The translations under genes and the position numbers were made by a program. Shown here piece by piece: positions 30,495 to 42,520 of a stretch of 64,000 nt of DNA (the stretch's first letter is position 1; each line of letters opens with the position of its first letter). A model generated the notes under the pieces. That model worked only from the letters and a program-made list of their open reading frames with translations. It ran no database searches and was not told the DNA's origin. Source of the DNA: Scheffersomyces stipitis CBS 6054 (Eukaryota > Ascomycota > Pichiomycetes > Serinales > Debaryomycetaceae); the NCBI RefSeq assembly GCF_000209165.1, contig NC_009047.1, positions 496,001-560,000 on the forward strand, written 5' to 3'.

Positions 30495-32041
30495 TATGGA
30501 TATCTATATGCTACTGCAATGTTGGGAACTCTTATGAATCGTCAAAATTGTAGCAAATATAAAATGCTTGGTTTGGTAATCCTTGGTCAATTGGTCTTCT
30601 CTTATAGAAAGTAAAATTTTCTTCGATGGTAGTCTGAAAAGCGGTGTGTTGTTCTGTGAGATTCTCACTTGCGAAAGATAACGACACAGTAATATAAACT
30701 ATGTAGAAAACTATCTGACAGACGGTGATTTCAAGAGCTTTATACTCTAGTCTGATATCTTAGAGTCTAGTCTTTATATGACAATTCTTCTTTTCTATGT
30801 CTTTATCTTTGAGATTAAGAACAGAGGAAAAAATCTGGACGAAAGATGAGATTCTCAGGTTGTCGATGAGTGGAGAAGCGATCGAGATTGGATGATAACG
30901 ACGTTCCAGATCAAATTCAATATTGATGAGCACAGTTTGAATTTGTTGAACAGTTATGGACACTAATACAAGTACTACTGTAGATACTAGTTGTAGTGGT
31001 TACACGATTCGTGATCTGTTGATACTCGACGAAAGGTAGAGATGTGCTAAAATGCGGAGTAAGCACAAAGAGATAAATTGGACTTAGGAGACAGAGTGCA
31101 GGCACTGGCACTAGAAGCTCTACTAGAATGTGGAGCTTGCCGTTCAGATACGAAGAAGTAGACGAAAGTTCTAATAATCGGAACTATTCAGCAATTCGGA
31201 AATTCAATAATTCTGTACGGTATCAAATCTAGTAACATTCGGTTCTTCTGAAAGATCAGCTCCAGTTTATATAGAGAGCTCAAATTATGAGGGCGGACTC
31301 TGGTGGATCATGTGCAGGATTCGCTAACAATATGAGGAAGAACTCGGAACAGAGTGGAGCTTCTAACAGAAGTATGATATAGTCACGTGAAAAGCATCAC
31401 ACTCGCACGAGACGTTGAAAACTGGGGTCCATGCAGTCCTAAGTATGAGCTAGCAGTAGCGACATTCCTCGGATAAAAATCTAGTATTGTTTTCAAGTAA
31501 AAAAAGAGCGAGAAGCCAATAAGTAAGTTATGTGATTCATGTAGCTTTTCGTGATAGCTACCTAGACTACGGTGCCCCAGGCTCATCAGGCTCGTCATTG
31601 GTATAGAATTTGACATCACTCACTAGACGTTTTGTCTGTCATTCCAGGAAAAGAAGATCCTGCATAACCTTCACAAAAGATATGATGCAGGATCTCTGGT
31701 AAATGGTGTCCGAGACTAGAAACTTCGGATTGAACTATTAAGAATTCCATAAATGCTACTGCTTGTTGGTAACGCTTTGTTAAGAAAACCAAACTAGAGG
31801 AGCAAGGAGTTTAATACAAATCTTATAGGATCCATTCCAATTTGAACTTTTTTTTTTGTGATCTTTAGTGATTAGTACAGGGCCCAAATCCATTTATCAA
31901 TAAGTGCACAAAAAACCAGTCTCAATATACAGGTATTCAGCCATGATAACGTTTACGAGCAGCACCACGGTTCTTCGATAACAGTATCTTTTCTGCTACC
32001 ACAGTTTCAGCACCAGTCAAAGTCCGAGGGCTCTTGAAGAG
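30495..32041. other. 1.5-kb divergent intergenic region
   Basis: This long spacer lies between FBP26 and the metallophosphatase gene, which point away from each other. Open frames are 78 codons or fewer, with no family resemblance. No tRNA B-box was found. It likely holds two promoters. Confidence 0.5.
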
Positions 32042-33913
32042 ATGTTGGAGTCCGCGGGATATAGAAAGGTAGTGATTGTACTTTTGGGACTTGTTTGTGC
32101 GATCCAAGTTCTTAAGCTTGTAAATCTCTATAGAAATGGAGTTAGCCATCACAGTTCAATCCGAGATTTAGAGTGGAAAGATGTCAACTTTCTTCACACG
32201 ACAGACACCCACGGCTGGTACTCTGGGCACCTCAATCAAAAGACTTACAATGCCAATTGGGGCGATTTTGTATCATTTGTAACACGTATGCGTGAAAAAG
32301 CTAAGGCAAATGGCCAAGATTTGCTCTTGGTGGATAGTGGAGATCGCCATGATGGGAACGGCTTATCGGATATCACCACTCCCAACGGCATCAAGTCGAC
32401 TCCAATATTCATCAAACAGGAGTATGATATCTTGACCACGGGTAATCACGAGTTGTATGTTTGGGAAAACCTGAAAATGGAGTATGAAGTGATTGCGAAA
32501 CACTTTCCTGAAAATTACGTTTCGTCAAATGTCGAGTTCAAGTTGGAAAATGGCACCTTCGTGCCATTTGGCAAGAGATACAGATACTTCACGACCCCTA
32601 ATAGAAATCTTCGTGTTCTTGCGTTCGGTTTTCTTTTTGATTTTAACAGGTACAATGATGGAACCAGAGTGATTCCTATCCAAGAAATTGTAGACCAATC
32701 CCATTGGTTCAACGAAACATTGCATGCACATCCAGCAGGAGAAGTTGATATCATTGTGGTTGTTGCCCATGTGCCTGTTCAGCGTGAATGGCCGGAGTTG
32801 TTCTATCTCCATAATCACTTGCGTAAGTTCTACCCTGACACGCTCATTCAGTATTTCGGAGGCCACAGTCATATCAGAGACTTCACTGTGTTTGACAATA
32901 AATCTACTGGTTTGCAGAGTGGCAGGTACTGTGAAACTGTCGGCTGGAATGGTGTAAACACGAATGTTGAAGCAATTAGTAACATCCGTGGCAGATATCT
33001 GAGATCGTATATCGATTTCAATGTCAATTCCTTCTTGCACCATTCCAAGTTCGATTCCAAAGACGACTTTGATACGCAGAAAGGAGTGGAAGTGACTGAA
33101 TTGATCAAGAAAACGCGGAAATCGTTGAACTTGAATAAGCCTCTAGGCTACGTAAAAGAAAACTACTTTGTAGACTATGTTCCTCTAGCAAATCACAAGA
33201 ATATTTTTAATCTCCTATCAAACAAGATATTGCCTGAATTGATTCCAGAGAGTAAGAATATCACTACTGCCAGTGAGAGAATCATCATCATCAACACTGG
33301 ATCCATAAGATATGATTTGTACAAAGGTTCCTACACAATAGACTCCATGTACATTGTGTCACCGTTCCAGAATCAGTGGCATAAGATGACTTTGCCGAAA
33401 TCAATCGCAGTTCAAGTTGCAACAACTTTGAATGCAGCTAGGTACATTGTTACTGATGCAAATGGAAGAAAAATCGACAATAGAGAACTTGCTCCACCAC
33501 ACCAGTACTTACAATCATCTGATGCTGATGTAACAAAAGTTTCTAAAAGACAGCAAGTCTTCCATTACCCCGTAGTTCTTGGTGAAGGAGACTATTTGGA
33601 AATTGAATCCAGACGAAGCAAGAAAGTCAAGTTGTCTAAGGGGTATGTTACCTACGACGACTTTGGTCTGGATGGAGACGATACGCCACACAAAGCTGTG
33701 GTTAACTTCCCTATTCCAAATGTTATTGAGTCCCGGCAGTTGGACAAGCGTACTGGTGATGACACCTCTATTGATTTGGTATTCTACGACTTCATTACGC
33801 CCAATATTTTGTGGGCTCTAGAGCAATTGAATTATACTGTCCTGGCTAGCTCCGAATTCTACTCCAGTAAGTATTTGGGACTCATAATGAATGACTTTTT
33901 CAAGGAGAAATAG
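32042..33913 (+). CDS. 5'-nucleotidase-family metallophosphatase, membrane anchored (YHR202W-like)
   Basis: The 623-residue protein has a short N-terminal signal anchor (about residues 8-28, VVIVLLGLVCAIQVLKLV), so the catalytic part should lie in the secretory pathway or vacuole lumen. The calcineurin-like metal-binding motifs occur in order: LHTTDTHGW (about 51), LLVDSGDRHDG (about 96), LTTGNHELY (about 131), VVVAHVPV (about 240) and FGGHSHIRD (about 274). A 5'-nucleotidase-type C-terminal domain follows (residues about 380-600). The set matches the uncharacterised fungal group that includes S. cerevisiae YHR202W. Substrate is not determinable from sequence. It is convergent with MTR2, 112 bp apart. 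Confidence 0.82.
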   Translation: MLESAGYRKVVIVLLGLVCAIQVLKLVNLYRNGVSHHSSIRDLEWKDVNFLHTTDTHGWYSGHLNQKTYNANWGDFVSFVTRMREKAKANGQDLLLVDSGDRHDGNGLSDITTPNGIKSTPIFIKQEYDILTTGNHELYVWENLKMEYEVIAKHFPENYVSSNVEFKLENGTFVPFGKRYRYFTTPNRNLRVLAFGFLFDFNRYNDGTRVIPIQEIVDQSHWFNETLHAHPAGEVDIIVVVAHVPVQREWPELFYLHNHLRKFYPDTLIQYFGGHSHIRDFTVFDNKSTGLQSGRYCETVGWNGVNTNVEAISNIRGRYLRSYIDFNVNSFLHHSKFDSKDDFDTQKGVEVTELIKKTRKSLNLNKPLGYVKENYFVDYVPLANHKNIFNLLSNKILPELIPESKNITTASERIIIINTGSIRYDLYKGSYTIDSMYIVSPFQNQWHKMTLPKSIAVQVATTLNAARYIVTDANGRKIDNRELAPPHQYLQSSDADVTKVSKRQQVFHYPVVLGEGDYLEIESRRSKKVKLSKGYVTYDDFGLDGDDTPHKAVVNFPIPNVIESRQLDKRTGDDTSIDLVFYDFITPNILWALEQLNYTVLASSEFYSSKYLGLIMNDFFKEK

Positions 33914-34025
33914 TTGCGACTACTCAAGAAATAAGTATACATGATATATTCGTTAGGATTAGGTTAAATAAATTATAATACATATAAGAAATTGAATACT
34001 AACAACTTTTCTAAAAGATGTGTAT

Positions 34026-34638
34026 TCATATTCTGATGACACTGTCGTCGGGCTTGTAAGTGAAACGGTAGTCGAAGCTACTGATAACTTCGCCATCTCC
34101 GTTATTTATCACAGTCTCGTCGACTACCATGTTGATATTCACTCCAAACCAAGACCCCCAAATAGGTCTGGTGTTTCTGGAGCCAGTCGAATCGTGTACT
34201 AAGTCTGCTGATTCGCCCAATTTGCTTCTGCCGCTTTCATCGAATTTGACTTTAACACTGAGATTGATAACAAAGACACCTGTTCCGGGTATCAAATGGC
34301 AGTCATAGCTGTTCAACTGATGCATAGTTAAGGGCACCTGGATCCATTTCTTCTGGAACTCGAGTCTAGCATCATCAGTACCCGTGGGAATCAACGGCGT
34401 TCCATCGACTATGACGGCTGAAGAGCGCTTGAGATTCTTGCCAAACAGAGTGGCATACTGGTCGACATTGGCGAATTGTGTGGAAGAAGTAGGCGAGTTG
34501 AACTGGATATCCAACGAGCTCAAGAACTTCTTGAGAAACGGCTCTATGGGTTGTGCTGGAAAGAAGTCAGTGTGTTGCTTGTAGATTATGTTAGTGAATA
34601 AGAATATACATACTTGGATCCTGCTGTATCTGTGACAT
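34026..34638 (-). CDS. MTR2: mRNA export factor Mtr2 (spliced)
   Basis: The NTF2-like protein pairs with Mex67 to form the mRNA export receptor at nuclear pores. The frame from 34555 to 34026 carries SSAVIVDGTPLIP, YDCHLIPGTGVFVI, VKFDESGRSKLGESADL, RPIWGSWFGV and the end YKPDDSVIRI, which match the Candida albicans and S. cerevisiae proteins. No in-frame ATG precedes it directly. A 25-nt first exon (34638-34614, MSQIQQDP...) joined across a 58-nt intron (34613-34556) gives an N-terminus MSQIQQDPTQPIEPFLKKFL that fits the C. albicans start very well. The spliced product is 184 residues, as in S. cerevisiae (184). Donor GTATGT, branch CACTAAC, acceptor CAG. Confidence 0.94.
34556..34613 (-). 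other. MTR2 intron (58 nt)
   Basis: Donor GTATGT after the 25-nt exon 1, branch site CACTAAC (34590-34596) and acceptor CAG at 34556. Splicing restores the conserved Mtr2 N-terminus. The intron has phase 1. Confidence 0.9.
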
Positions 34639-36884
34639 TGAATGAAGTGCTACAGTGAAGAAAGCCATAACAAGTTATACAAAGCCTTAGGCAGACGGAT
34701 TTTTCACTCCAAGGTTGATGGAAAACAGTATATATACAGTCCTAGGATTTGGAGCTATATAGCGATATCTTCCCTGAATTCCATTTCAATTATAAAAAGA
34801 GGAGTGATATGTACATATGTATAGATCATTTGGTCTGGGAGAATTATATGTTTATATCATAATCATCACCCACTTTCAGCTTACACTATGTCTCGTTCAG
34901 TTTCTATGGTTGAAGGTCAGCTTGTATAACCTAAGGATAAGAAGAACCTGCATAATTTCCATCAACCAGTATTGTGATCACGTGTGGATGACTAGATTCT
35001 GTTGGAAATTCAATCCAAATGTCGTATAATGTCGCTGTGGTACGACATTGATCCTACATTATATTCCATCAACTTCAAGAATGTTTAACGAAGTTGAAGG
35101 CTTAGTCATATGATGTAACTGCGATGGTTGGTCCTACTTGGTATGGGTCTAGATGTACATTTCCCGACCAAGTTGATCCCATTTTGGGCAGTTGGAATCT
35201 CGTGAAAATTTTTCACATTCTCGCCTCGAGAATTTGTCTATATATTTAGCTAACAGAATTTCCTAAGGAACCTAGAAGCCTCCTAGGAAGTGAGTCAAAT
35301 CTGAGCTTTCATAGCAAGCTGTTAATGCAAGGGATTTCAGTAGAAACAACTTCGACGTAGCCAGCTTAAATATTAAGCCTAAAAGACTTAAGGATTCAAT
35401 ATACAGTATCGAGATCCGAACAGATTCTGAATAGCTATCCAGAACTGCTGTAGTTTGGGATGCTTATTACATAGTTAATAACCAGTAGCTGATCTAATTC
35501 TTTGTGAAGCATAATGTGGTTAGTGTATAGCTGGGAATTTCAGCTTCCTTCTATTTTGGACTCTTACGTCAGATATGCCTAAATCTATTTCAGGACTGAA
35601 GTGAAATAGAACACCATCCGATCCCACCGTTTGAACGTAAACATACAGATTTGAGCCTGATTCAGAATTGAATTGGTCGCAAGCGGAATAGTATCAGCCA
35701 CTCAAGCACGGTTCGGCCAAATTCTTCCCCATTCAGATGTCCAGGATACCTCCACAGTGCTCAGAAGCCAGATCAGGTGCATTCTTACTTTAGGCAGCGT
35801 CATCGCTCAATGAAACGAGAACGTAGAAAGATCGGTATTCTTGCTGATAGGGCTGGTTAGATCGAGATTGGTCGATCCGATTTAAGTCGTTTGTATGGGA
35901 GCGGTTGCAATTTATGTAGTGCGGCATGGATGTACAAATGGGTTTTCGCAGCCTATTTTTGGGTTTAGCCAGCCATCTGTTTTGCATTATAGTGCGTTTG
36001 AAACGAATTTGTGGTCGATTCAGCTCGTTAAGAACCGATTGCAGGTTTGTGAATCAAGCGTAGTCGCCGTCTGATAGAATAAAATCAAGGTCCCCAGCTG
36101 GCTGGTGCATGCCTATATTTGATATGTGCTGGTAGTAAGTGCTTAATTGGGACAAAGAAAAACCCCATCAGGGGTCAAGATCACTGTGATCTGTCAGGGC
36201 TTTTAGGTTATAAATATGTTGCAGAACCTCATTTTGATTTGCCTCGAACGATTTATTGATTTTTCTTTTGTTGAATCAACAATTGCTTCTCACTTTATTC
36301 ACTCTTTTCACATTCACAGGAGTCTTTTTACAAGATATTTCCACAATTTATCCAATTACTACCGGAATTACATAAATTCCATTCATTCGTTGATTTACTG
36401 AAGACTCACAAATTACATTTGCTAGTGCTACCTTTAGTACTTCCTACACCAACTACACCAAGCAATTGAATAGCTGAACTAATTCAAGCTACTATCTCAA
36501 TTACGTACGTCCTAGCCTATCGTCTTAAAAGTGCACCAGTGCCGCAGTAACTTGCCTGATTAGGTCCTATTATTCTCTTTTCGAGCGTTTGATCACCTGA
36601 CTTCAGATCTCTCATCTAGTTGTTCTGGATACGGGATCTCATTAATTTACCTAAAGAGTACAGATAAACAAAGATTGATTTGACACCAGTTGTCAACCGA
36701 CTTTGCAGCCAGCGCACATTGGGAACATCTATCCTGCAACAGAGGTATAACATCCGTAGAATCTGTTGCTGTGCCCCGCAATTGTGCCCCTCCCCCACCG
36801 GCAATCATCACGATTACACCTCCAGCCCATGCCCCACGTAAAGTTCACAGTCATATCATCTCCAGTCCTATAGTTAACAAGAAT
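34639..36884. other. 2.2-kb intergenic region upstream of ASH1
   Basis: This is the longest spacer in the gene-dense block, between divergent MTR2 and ASH1. Open frames are short (70 codons or fewer) and unconvincing. Such length suggests a complex promoter for ASH1. An ATG-less open frame from 36684 joins the ASH1 frame and could be 5' leader. Confidence 0.5.
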
Positions 36885-38711
36885 ATGAGTTTAGTGCAAC
36901 TGCCAGCGATGTTCAACAATCACCACCATAACGCCTCGTACCAACAGGGCCACCTCCGGTCCCGCTCCTATAACGAGATGTTGACGCTGTTCAACGCGTC
37001 CAGTGCGTCTTCTGCTTCCTCTCATTCTGCTCCTGGTTCCACACCAAGACCTCCTTTCTCCACTCCCGCCTACATCAAGAAGAGATCGCATTCCGATCTT
37101 GTCAAACAGCTGACGGAAGGGCTTGCTTTTTATGACCAGAAACGGTCTAGAACAGCCCCTCCTTCTCCCCCCTACGAAATCAACAATAAGTTCGGTCCTG
37201 GATCCGCACTCTCTGTATCCAGTTCCTCAACTGATAAGCTCATCACCAGTAATGTTATCAGACCCAACCCCAACCTCCGCTCACGTTCCTTGCTGCCCTC
37301 CAAGAAGTTCAGTAACCCACTCTCGCCTTCCAATTCACCCAACTCCTCGCCAGCATCATCTCCTTCCAAGCCTGCAACTGGAGCTGCACCTTCTACTCCA
37401 GACACAAGCTTGGCTGCAAAAGCGCAACCGCAAACGCAGACACAAGTGCAAACTCGATTGCAATTGCGCGACGAAGACGAACATATCCACAAACGCATTA
37501 GGCTTCCCAGCATTTCTGCAGCATTGCAATCGACCAAGTCCTCCTCGATTCGATTGAAACCCGTCATCACTCCTCCCACTGTGTCTCTCGATTACTTTGA
37601 CACCTACAAACCCAACGACGAAAACTGGAGATACGAATTGCTCGACACCATTAACAAGGATTCAAAATATTTCCACTTGAACCAATACAACTACTTGAAT
37701 AAATACGCCACTTCAGCCAAATACCAGCTGCAACTGCAACAGCATTCCATTAACTCGTCTTATGGTTACAAACCCAACTTCGACTCAAGGATCAGCTCTA
37801 AGATCGCTAACCAACGTCCATCTCTTCCCAGTGTCAGCTCTATCTGCCACGAAAAAAAAATCAACTTCCCTTTCGAATCCAACTACACTTACTTGAACAA
37901 AACCTACATGAACGACGTCGAAAAGTATCCCGAATACTTGGAATTGGCCCAGTCTTTGATCCAGTTGTCGCAGCCACGTAGGCGAAGTGATTACCACGAC
38001 CAATCTGCGGCAGTTTCGTCCACTGCTCCAATACCGACAGCTGTTACACCTCCAACATCGTACTCGCCAAACTCTTCTGCTGCACCTCCTCCAACCCGCT
38101 TGCCAATAGTCAAACCACTGCAATATTCCCATCAAACCTACACGGAAGCACCTGTACCTGTAGTATATCATCAAAGCGGAACAATAACTCCTCCAGCATC
38201 TAGATTGCCTAGCATCCAAGCCAACAAGTACAACACTTATCCAGGTATGATTCAGGAAAACAGCACTGCCAATAGCCATTCGCCTGAATTGGTTACTTTG
38301 CACCATGCTCCTGTCCAAGTCCAACCTCTTGCCACCCCTGCTGCTCAGCAGAGTCACAAATTCATCCCCATCACCCCACCATCTTCCAAGTCCAAGTCGA
38401 GAACTGAGTTGTTGAAGTCTCCACCCAAACATCATTACAACCACCACAGCCCCAGAGTATGTATTTCTTGTGGATCGGATCAATCGCCATGCTGGAGACC
38501 TTCATGGTCGATCAAGGAAGGACAATTGTGTAACTCTTGTGGACTCAGGTACAAGAAGACATCTGCCAGATGTCTCAATAACAACTGTAAGAAGATCCCA
38601 GCCAAAGGCGAGTGGTCGCTTATGCAAAGCAAAGGCAAGACCATGTTTGATGATGGCCACGACGGCTACAGCTGCTTAGAGTGTGGCTGGAGAGTCGAAA
38701 TCAAGACTTAA
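36885..38711 (+). CDS. ASH1: GATA-like zinc finger regulator Ash1
   Basis: I use ATG 36885 (608 residues, [10 protein letters not shown]). The frame extends upstream to an in-frame stop at 36681, but without an ATG. The protein is mostly low-complexity Ser/Pro/Gln/His sequence with a C-terminal zinc finger of Ash1 type: [16 protein letters not shown]...[12 protein letters not shown] (C-x2-C-x19-C-x2-C, from about residue 526). Extra Cys pairs follow in CLNNNC and CLEC near the end. In S. cerevisiae Ash1 represses HO in daughter cells and its mRNA is localised; in Candida it influences filamentation. The PCWRPSW and RYKKT blocks separate it from ordinary GATA factors such as Gat1 or Gln3. Regulation by a long upstream region is likely. 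Confidence 0.85.
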   Translation: MSLVQLPAMFNNHHHNASYQQGHLRSRSYNEMLTLFNASSASSASSHSAPGSTPRPPFSTPAYIKKRSHSDLVKQLTEGLAFYDQKRSRTAPPSPPYEINNKFGPGSALSVSSSSTDKLITSNVIRPNPNLRSRSLLPSKKFSNPLSPSNSPNSSPASSPSKPATGAAPSTPDTSLAAKAQPQTQTQVQTRLQLRDEDEHIHKRIRLPSISAALQSTKSSSIRLKPVITPPTVSLDYFDTYKPNDENWRYELLDTINKDSKYFHLNQYNYLNKYATSAKYQLQLQQHSINSSYGYKPNFDSRISSKIANQRPSLPSVSSICHEKKINFPFESNYTYLNKTYMNDVEKYPEYLELAQSLIQLSQPRRRSDYHDQSAAVSSTAPIPTAVTPPTSYSPNSSAAPPPTRLPIVKPLQYSHQTYTEAPVPVVYHQSGTITPPASRLPSIQANKYNTYPGMIQENSTANSHSPELVTLHHAPVQVQPLATPAAQQSHKFIPITPPSSKSKSRTELLKSPPKHHYNHHSPRVCISCGSDQSPCWRPSWSIKEGQLCNSCGLRYKKTSARCLNNNCKKIPAKGEWSLMQSKGKTMFDDGHDGYSCLECGWRVEIKT

Positions 38712-39407
38712 ACTAAATATCTAATACTGTCGCGCCATCTTAAGATTACAAGTATGGCCAGTACTAGACGACACAAGCGTCCAGGGTTTCTCCTAAGGTT
38801 TATTGGGGAGCCAACAACATGCATTCGTCCGTTGAAGGACTAAACCTGTACTATGATGTATATTTAATTCTTTTAGTTTCTAGAAAACAGTTTAATGGTA
38901 ATTAATAGTTATGAGAAGGTTTGTAGATTTCGCAGCCAAGGGAAAAAGACCAGAATCAAAGATAAAGCAATAGACACAATTATCACGAAAGCAGCGAAAA
39001 ACACTTTACCCAGGCCCAGCATTAGCTCTTTCAGCATAATAACATTACTAGTTAAATACGTATTTGTATTGACAAATTATGTACAAATACTTGGAGCAAG
39101 GAGTCGCATCTATAGCCCACGCCTGGTGGAAAAGTTCAGATAAATGCAAATTATATTTATATATATATTTATGTACGAAATTCAAAAAATACCTTTAATC
39201 TCTTAGTAAACACACAGTACATGTAGAGAGTATATCATATAAATTGTCCATGGTAATCTCCTATTACAATATCACAATTGTCACTGTCCCCACGCTTGAT
39301 TTCGTTAGAACTTTCTAGCATACCTGCATATAACACGTGGCAATATAAGCGGCCGAATTCTCTAAGGCTGGAGAAAGTGAAGCTCAAATAGTATCTTTCC
39401 AACAACA
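38712..39407. other. Intergenic region ASH1-DSK2
   Basis: This 696-bp AT-rich spacer contains only short spurious frames and the DSK2 promoter. Confidence 0.55.
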
Positions 39408-40514
39408 ATGTCTGATACTAACATCGATATCACTATCAAGCTGTCTGGAGACACGAAGTACGAGTTGCTGGTGTCGCCTCTGCTCACTGTATATGATTTG
39501 AAGGAGCTTATCGCAGATAAAGCCGACATCCCTGCGGACAGACAGAGACTCATTTATTCTGGAAAGGTGTTGAAGGATACTGAAACTATTGCTTCGTACA
39601 AGGTTCAGACTGGACATACTATTCATATGGTGAGATCTGCTGCACGAGCCACCGGAGCTCCAAGTGCTTCTAATGCTACTGGTACCTCCGGAAATACAAC
39701 TTCTGCAAGTGCTACTCCTTCTGGAAGTACTAATATTACCGGCAATTCTGCAGCTGGAACCGGAGTCCCTTCCAATATCGCTGCTGGACAAGGACTGTTT
39801 AACCCTCTTGCGGACTTAACGGGAGCGCGTTATGCTGGCTATGCTCAACTTCCCCTGGCTTCTATGTTTGGCCCAGATGGAGGTATGAATGCCATGCCGG
39901 ATCCGGATCAGTTGGCTCTGATGATGAACGATCCTATGGTCCAACAGCAGCTCAATGCCATGTTGCTGAATCCACAAATGATCGACTACATGATCAACCA
40001 GAACCCGCAATTGCGTGCTATGGGCCCTCAAGCTAGACAGATGTTACAGTCCCCTATGTTCAGACAAATGATGACGAATCCGGAAATGATGCGCATGATG
40101 ATGAGTATGGGTCCAATGATGGGAGGGGCAGGTCCCGGTGCTGGACAAGGAGCTTCGGCATTTCCAGCTCCTGGGGCTAATCCCAACGTAGCTGATACTT
40201 CTACAGATTCTACTGCTAGTGCTGCTGATACTCCTACTACTAACGCTACTGCTAATAACGCTAACGCTGCCGCTGCTGCTAATCCGTTTACATCATTGTT
40301 TCCTGGTGGAGTACCTCCTGTCGATCCGTTTGCGTTGTTTGGAGGTGGTGCACCTGCTCCCGTCGATAACCGTCCTCCAGAGGAAAGATATGAGAGCCAG
40401 TTGAGGCAACTCAACGATATGGGCTTCTTCGACTTCGACCGCAACGTTGAAGCTCTCAGACGAACAGGTGGCAGTGTCCAGGGTGCTATCGAGTACTTGT
40501 TGTCGAACAACTAG
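39408..40514 (+). CDS. DSK2: Ubiquilin Dsk2 (UBL-UBA shuttle)
   Basis: The 368-residue protein delivers ubiquitinated clients to the proteasome. It has an N-terminal ubiquitin-like domain (about 5-75, with RQRLIYSGKVLKDTETIASY), Met/Gln-rich STI1-type repeats (about 170-235, NPQMIDYMINQNPQLRAMG and MRMMMSMGPMMGG), an Ala/Thr-rich linker, and a C-terminal UBA domain (about 325-366, QLRQLNDMGFFDFDRNVEALRRT). Domain order and length equal S. cerevisiae Dsk2 (373). A CTG codon at residue 13 (IK-CTG-SGD) aligns with Ser in S. cerevisiae IKSGQD, consistent with CUG=Ser. Confidence 0.95.
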   Translation: MSDTNIDITIKLSGDTKYELLVSPLLTVYDLKELIADKADIPADRQRLIYSGKVLKDTETIASYKVQTGHTIHMVRSAARATGAPSASNATGTSGNTTSASATPSGSTNITGNSAAGTGVPSNIAAGQGLFNPLADLTGARYAGYAQLPLASMFGPDGGMNAMPDPDQLALMMNDPMVQQQLNAMLLNPQMIDYMINQNPQLRAMGPQARQMLQSPMFRQMMTNPEMMRMMMSMGPMMGGAGPGAGQGASAFPAPGANPNVADTSTDSTASAADTPTTNATANNANAAAAANPFTSLFPGGVPPVDPFALFGGGAPAPVDNRPPEERYESQLRQLNDMGFFDFDRNVEALRRTGGSVQGAIEYLLSNN

Positions 40515-40837
40515 CCTTATCATTGTAGTTCATTGTGGCCTTTTATGGTTCTTGTAGTGTTTGTATATTACAGTAATAGTATGTTTGGCTTTGTGTCATA
40601 GAGAATAGTATAGGATTGAAATTGCGCGAACTGAAAAGTCAAGTCTAAGTAAGATTGTTATTTATGGATTATTCATCCACTCATTCGTTATCTGCGTGTT
40701 CGACTATAATTGATATAGTTTTGCCATTAGAATCCGAGCTATTTCGTCTATTTCATATTAATTTATAATAGTGTTGAAATATCAACTTTATCCATTTATA
40801 TGAACAGTAATTTTGAAGATTCTCACATCATAGCATT
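40515..40837. other. Intergenic region DSK2-TAF8
   Basis: This 323-bp AT-rich spacer holds the DSK2 3' end and the TAF8 promoter. Nothing else was seen. Confidence 0.55.
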
Positions 40838-42520
40838 ATGTCTATAACGACAACGTCCACACCAGTGGATTTCCAATTGGCCAAGTCTATCGCCATCATA
40901 CTAGAAGCCAAAAACATACATTGCACCGAGGAGTTTCTTTTCCAGCTAACAGATCTCACAGCCTCATACTTTCACGATATAGCGAATACTCTTCGCGAGT
41001 GTACTCATCTACAACGAAGACAAAAGCCAACAATCAGTGACGTGCAGCTCTTTCTCCGACTTCATGATATACATACTACAGCATTGATAGATCAGGTACA
41101 AGCTACCAAAAAGTCTATGACTCCAAAAATAAAACAACAAGTAGAAGATGTTCAAAAACAAACAATAGCCATACGAAAAGCTCTTGATTCTGAAAATGCC
41201 GATGTAGACGACGATTCGCCTTCCTTGCCATTTTTTTCCAATGAAAGCTATCAGATCGCTGAGCTTGTACCTCGAGAAGTAGAGCAACCTCAGTATATAC
41301 CATCTTATTTTCCAGATTTGCCTCCTGATTACACCTATAGAAACACCCCCAAGTACATGAAAACTGTTACTGATTTGAAAGAGTTGCGCTTAAAGTTGGT
41401 GGAAGAATCGAGATTGACAGAGAAATCTTTGTATGACTTGATAGAAGACGAGGAGAGAGTTTGGCGTAAGAATCTTGAGAAAGAAATCCAGACTATGGAG
41501 GATGCTGACAGTAGCGACAATAACAGCATAATGAGCGACACACCAGTGGTTTCAGAGATCGAAACTCCACTTCCAGATGAGATCGTACTGAATATTGAGG
41601 CACACGAACCACAGCCTAAAGATCCAACGCTGCAGCAATCAGAAACACAAACTCAACCAGAAATGCAAGCAGTAGACGTCGCACCTTTAAAGGAAAAGCC
41701 AGTTGATACTAATGTTTTTGATATTGTAGCCTATGCTGAGAAACGTAGACAGATTCTTATAACAAGAGATGAGAAGTTGATTGCAAAGCGAAAGCTCCAT
41801 GAAAACAACATCTACATAAAAGCAGAAAGAGTATATTCTCCATATGCCACTGAGAAGCGGACCGCCGAAGTCGACACCTATTTCAAAGGAGCGATCCAGG
41901 ATGAGTTCAAATCTGCGATTAAAGCAGTGCGTTTGGCTGAAGCAAGCAAAAAGAGAAAGATAGAAGCCATTTTGAAGGGAAGAGCCAATCTTCAAAAGAA
42001 GAAAGAAGCAGAGAATGTACAATTCGATTTCCAGTTTAATGGCATGAACCAGATGCTGGATGAAGATAGCGATGAAGAAAATCTTGGTAATGAACAGTTT
42101 CCCGACTTTGATTTTGTATCAACACAGCCAAAATCCAACATCGACATATCATCAATAAATGAGCATGTAGAAAATGAGGCTGCTGAAGAACGAGCTGCAG
42201 AAAGTACTGCAGAACGTACCGCAAGCATTTCACAAGCTAATGAAGCAGTATCAACAATGGAAAACTCCTCGGCAATGATCAACGCCAGCCAAGATTTGGT
42301 AGTCCCACTTGGCGCGACCTCTCAGCTTCAACCTGAAGACAGAGATACAGAAAATGGTGAAGTTAAAGAAGAGGACAACGACGATCACCTCAGTGATGAT
42401 TTTCTTGAAGCTGAATTGGAGAATGCCATGCGAAACCAAGAGGATGCTGATCCATCCGTTCCTCAATTGACAGCACACGTCAATTCTGAATCTGATGACG
42501 ACGACTTTGATGATTTATGA
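40838..42520 (+). CDS. TAF8: TFIID subunit Taf8
   Basis: The 560-residue protein begins with a histone-fold domain (about residues 10-80: FQLAKSIAIILEAKNIHCTEEFLFQLTDL...PTISDVQLFL) that pairs with Taf10 in TFIID. The diagnostic Taf8 C-terminal motif follows near 152, YIPSYFPDLPPDYTYRNTP. The rest is charged, with KR-rich helical segments and an acidic tail (DDDDFDDL at the end). Order and length fit yeast Taf8 (510 in S. cerevisiae). Confidence 0.88.
   Translation: MSITTTSTPVDFQLAKSIAIILEAKNIHCTEEFLFQLTDLTASYFHDIANTLRECTHLQRRQKPTISDVQLFLRLHDIHTTALIDQVQATKKSMTPKIKQQVEDVQKQTIAIRKALDSENADVDDDSPSLPFFSNESYQIAELVPREVEQPQYIPSYFPDLPPDYTYRNTPKYMKTVTDLKELRLKLVEESRLTEKSLYDLIEDEERVWRKNLEKEIQTMEDADSSDNNSIMSDTPVVSEIETPLPDEIVLNIEAHEPQPKDPTLQQSETQTQPEMQAVDVAPLKEKPVDTNVFDIVAYAEKRRQILITRDEKLIAKRKLHENNIYIKAERVYSPYATEKRTAEVDTYFKGAIQDEFKSAIKAVRLAEASKKRKIEAILKGRANLQKKKEAENVQFDFQFNGMNQMLDEDSDEENLGNEQFPDFDFVSTQPKSNIDISSINEHVENEAAEERAAESTAERTASISQANEAVSTMENSSAMINASQDLVVPLGATSQLQPEDRDTENGEVKEEDNDDHLSDDFLEAELENAMRNQEDADPSVPQLTAHVNSESDDDDFDDL

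Noticed and set aside
37785..38483. 232-codon antisense frame over ASH1
   Set aside because: Arg/Val/Cys-rich shadow of a low-complexity gene; no recognisable domain.
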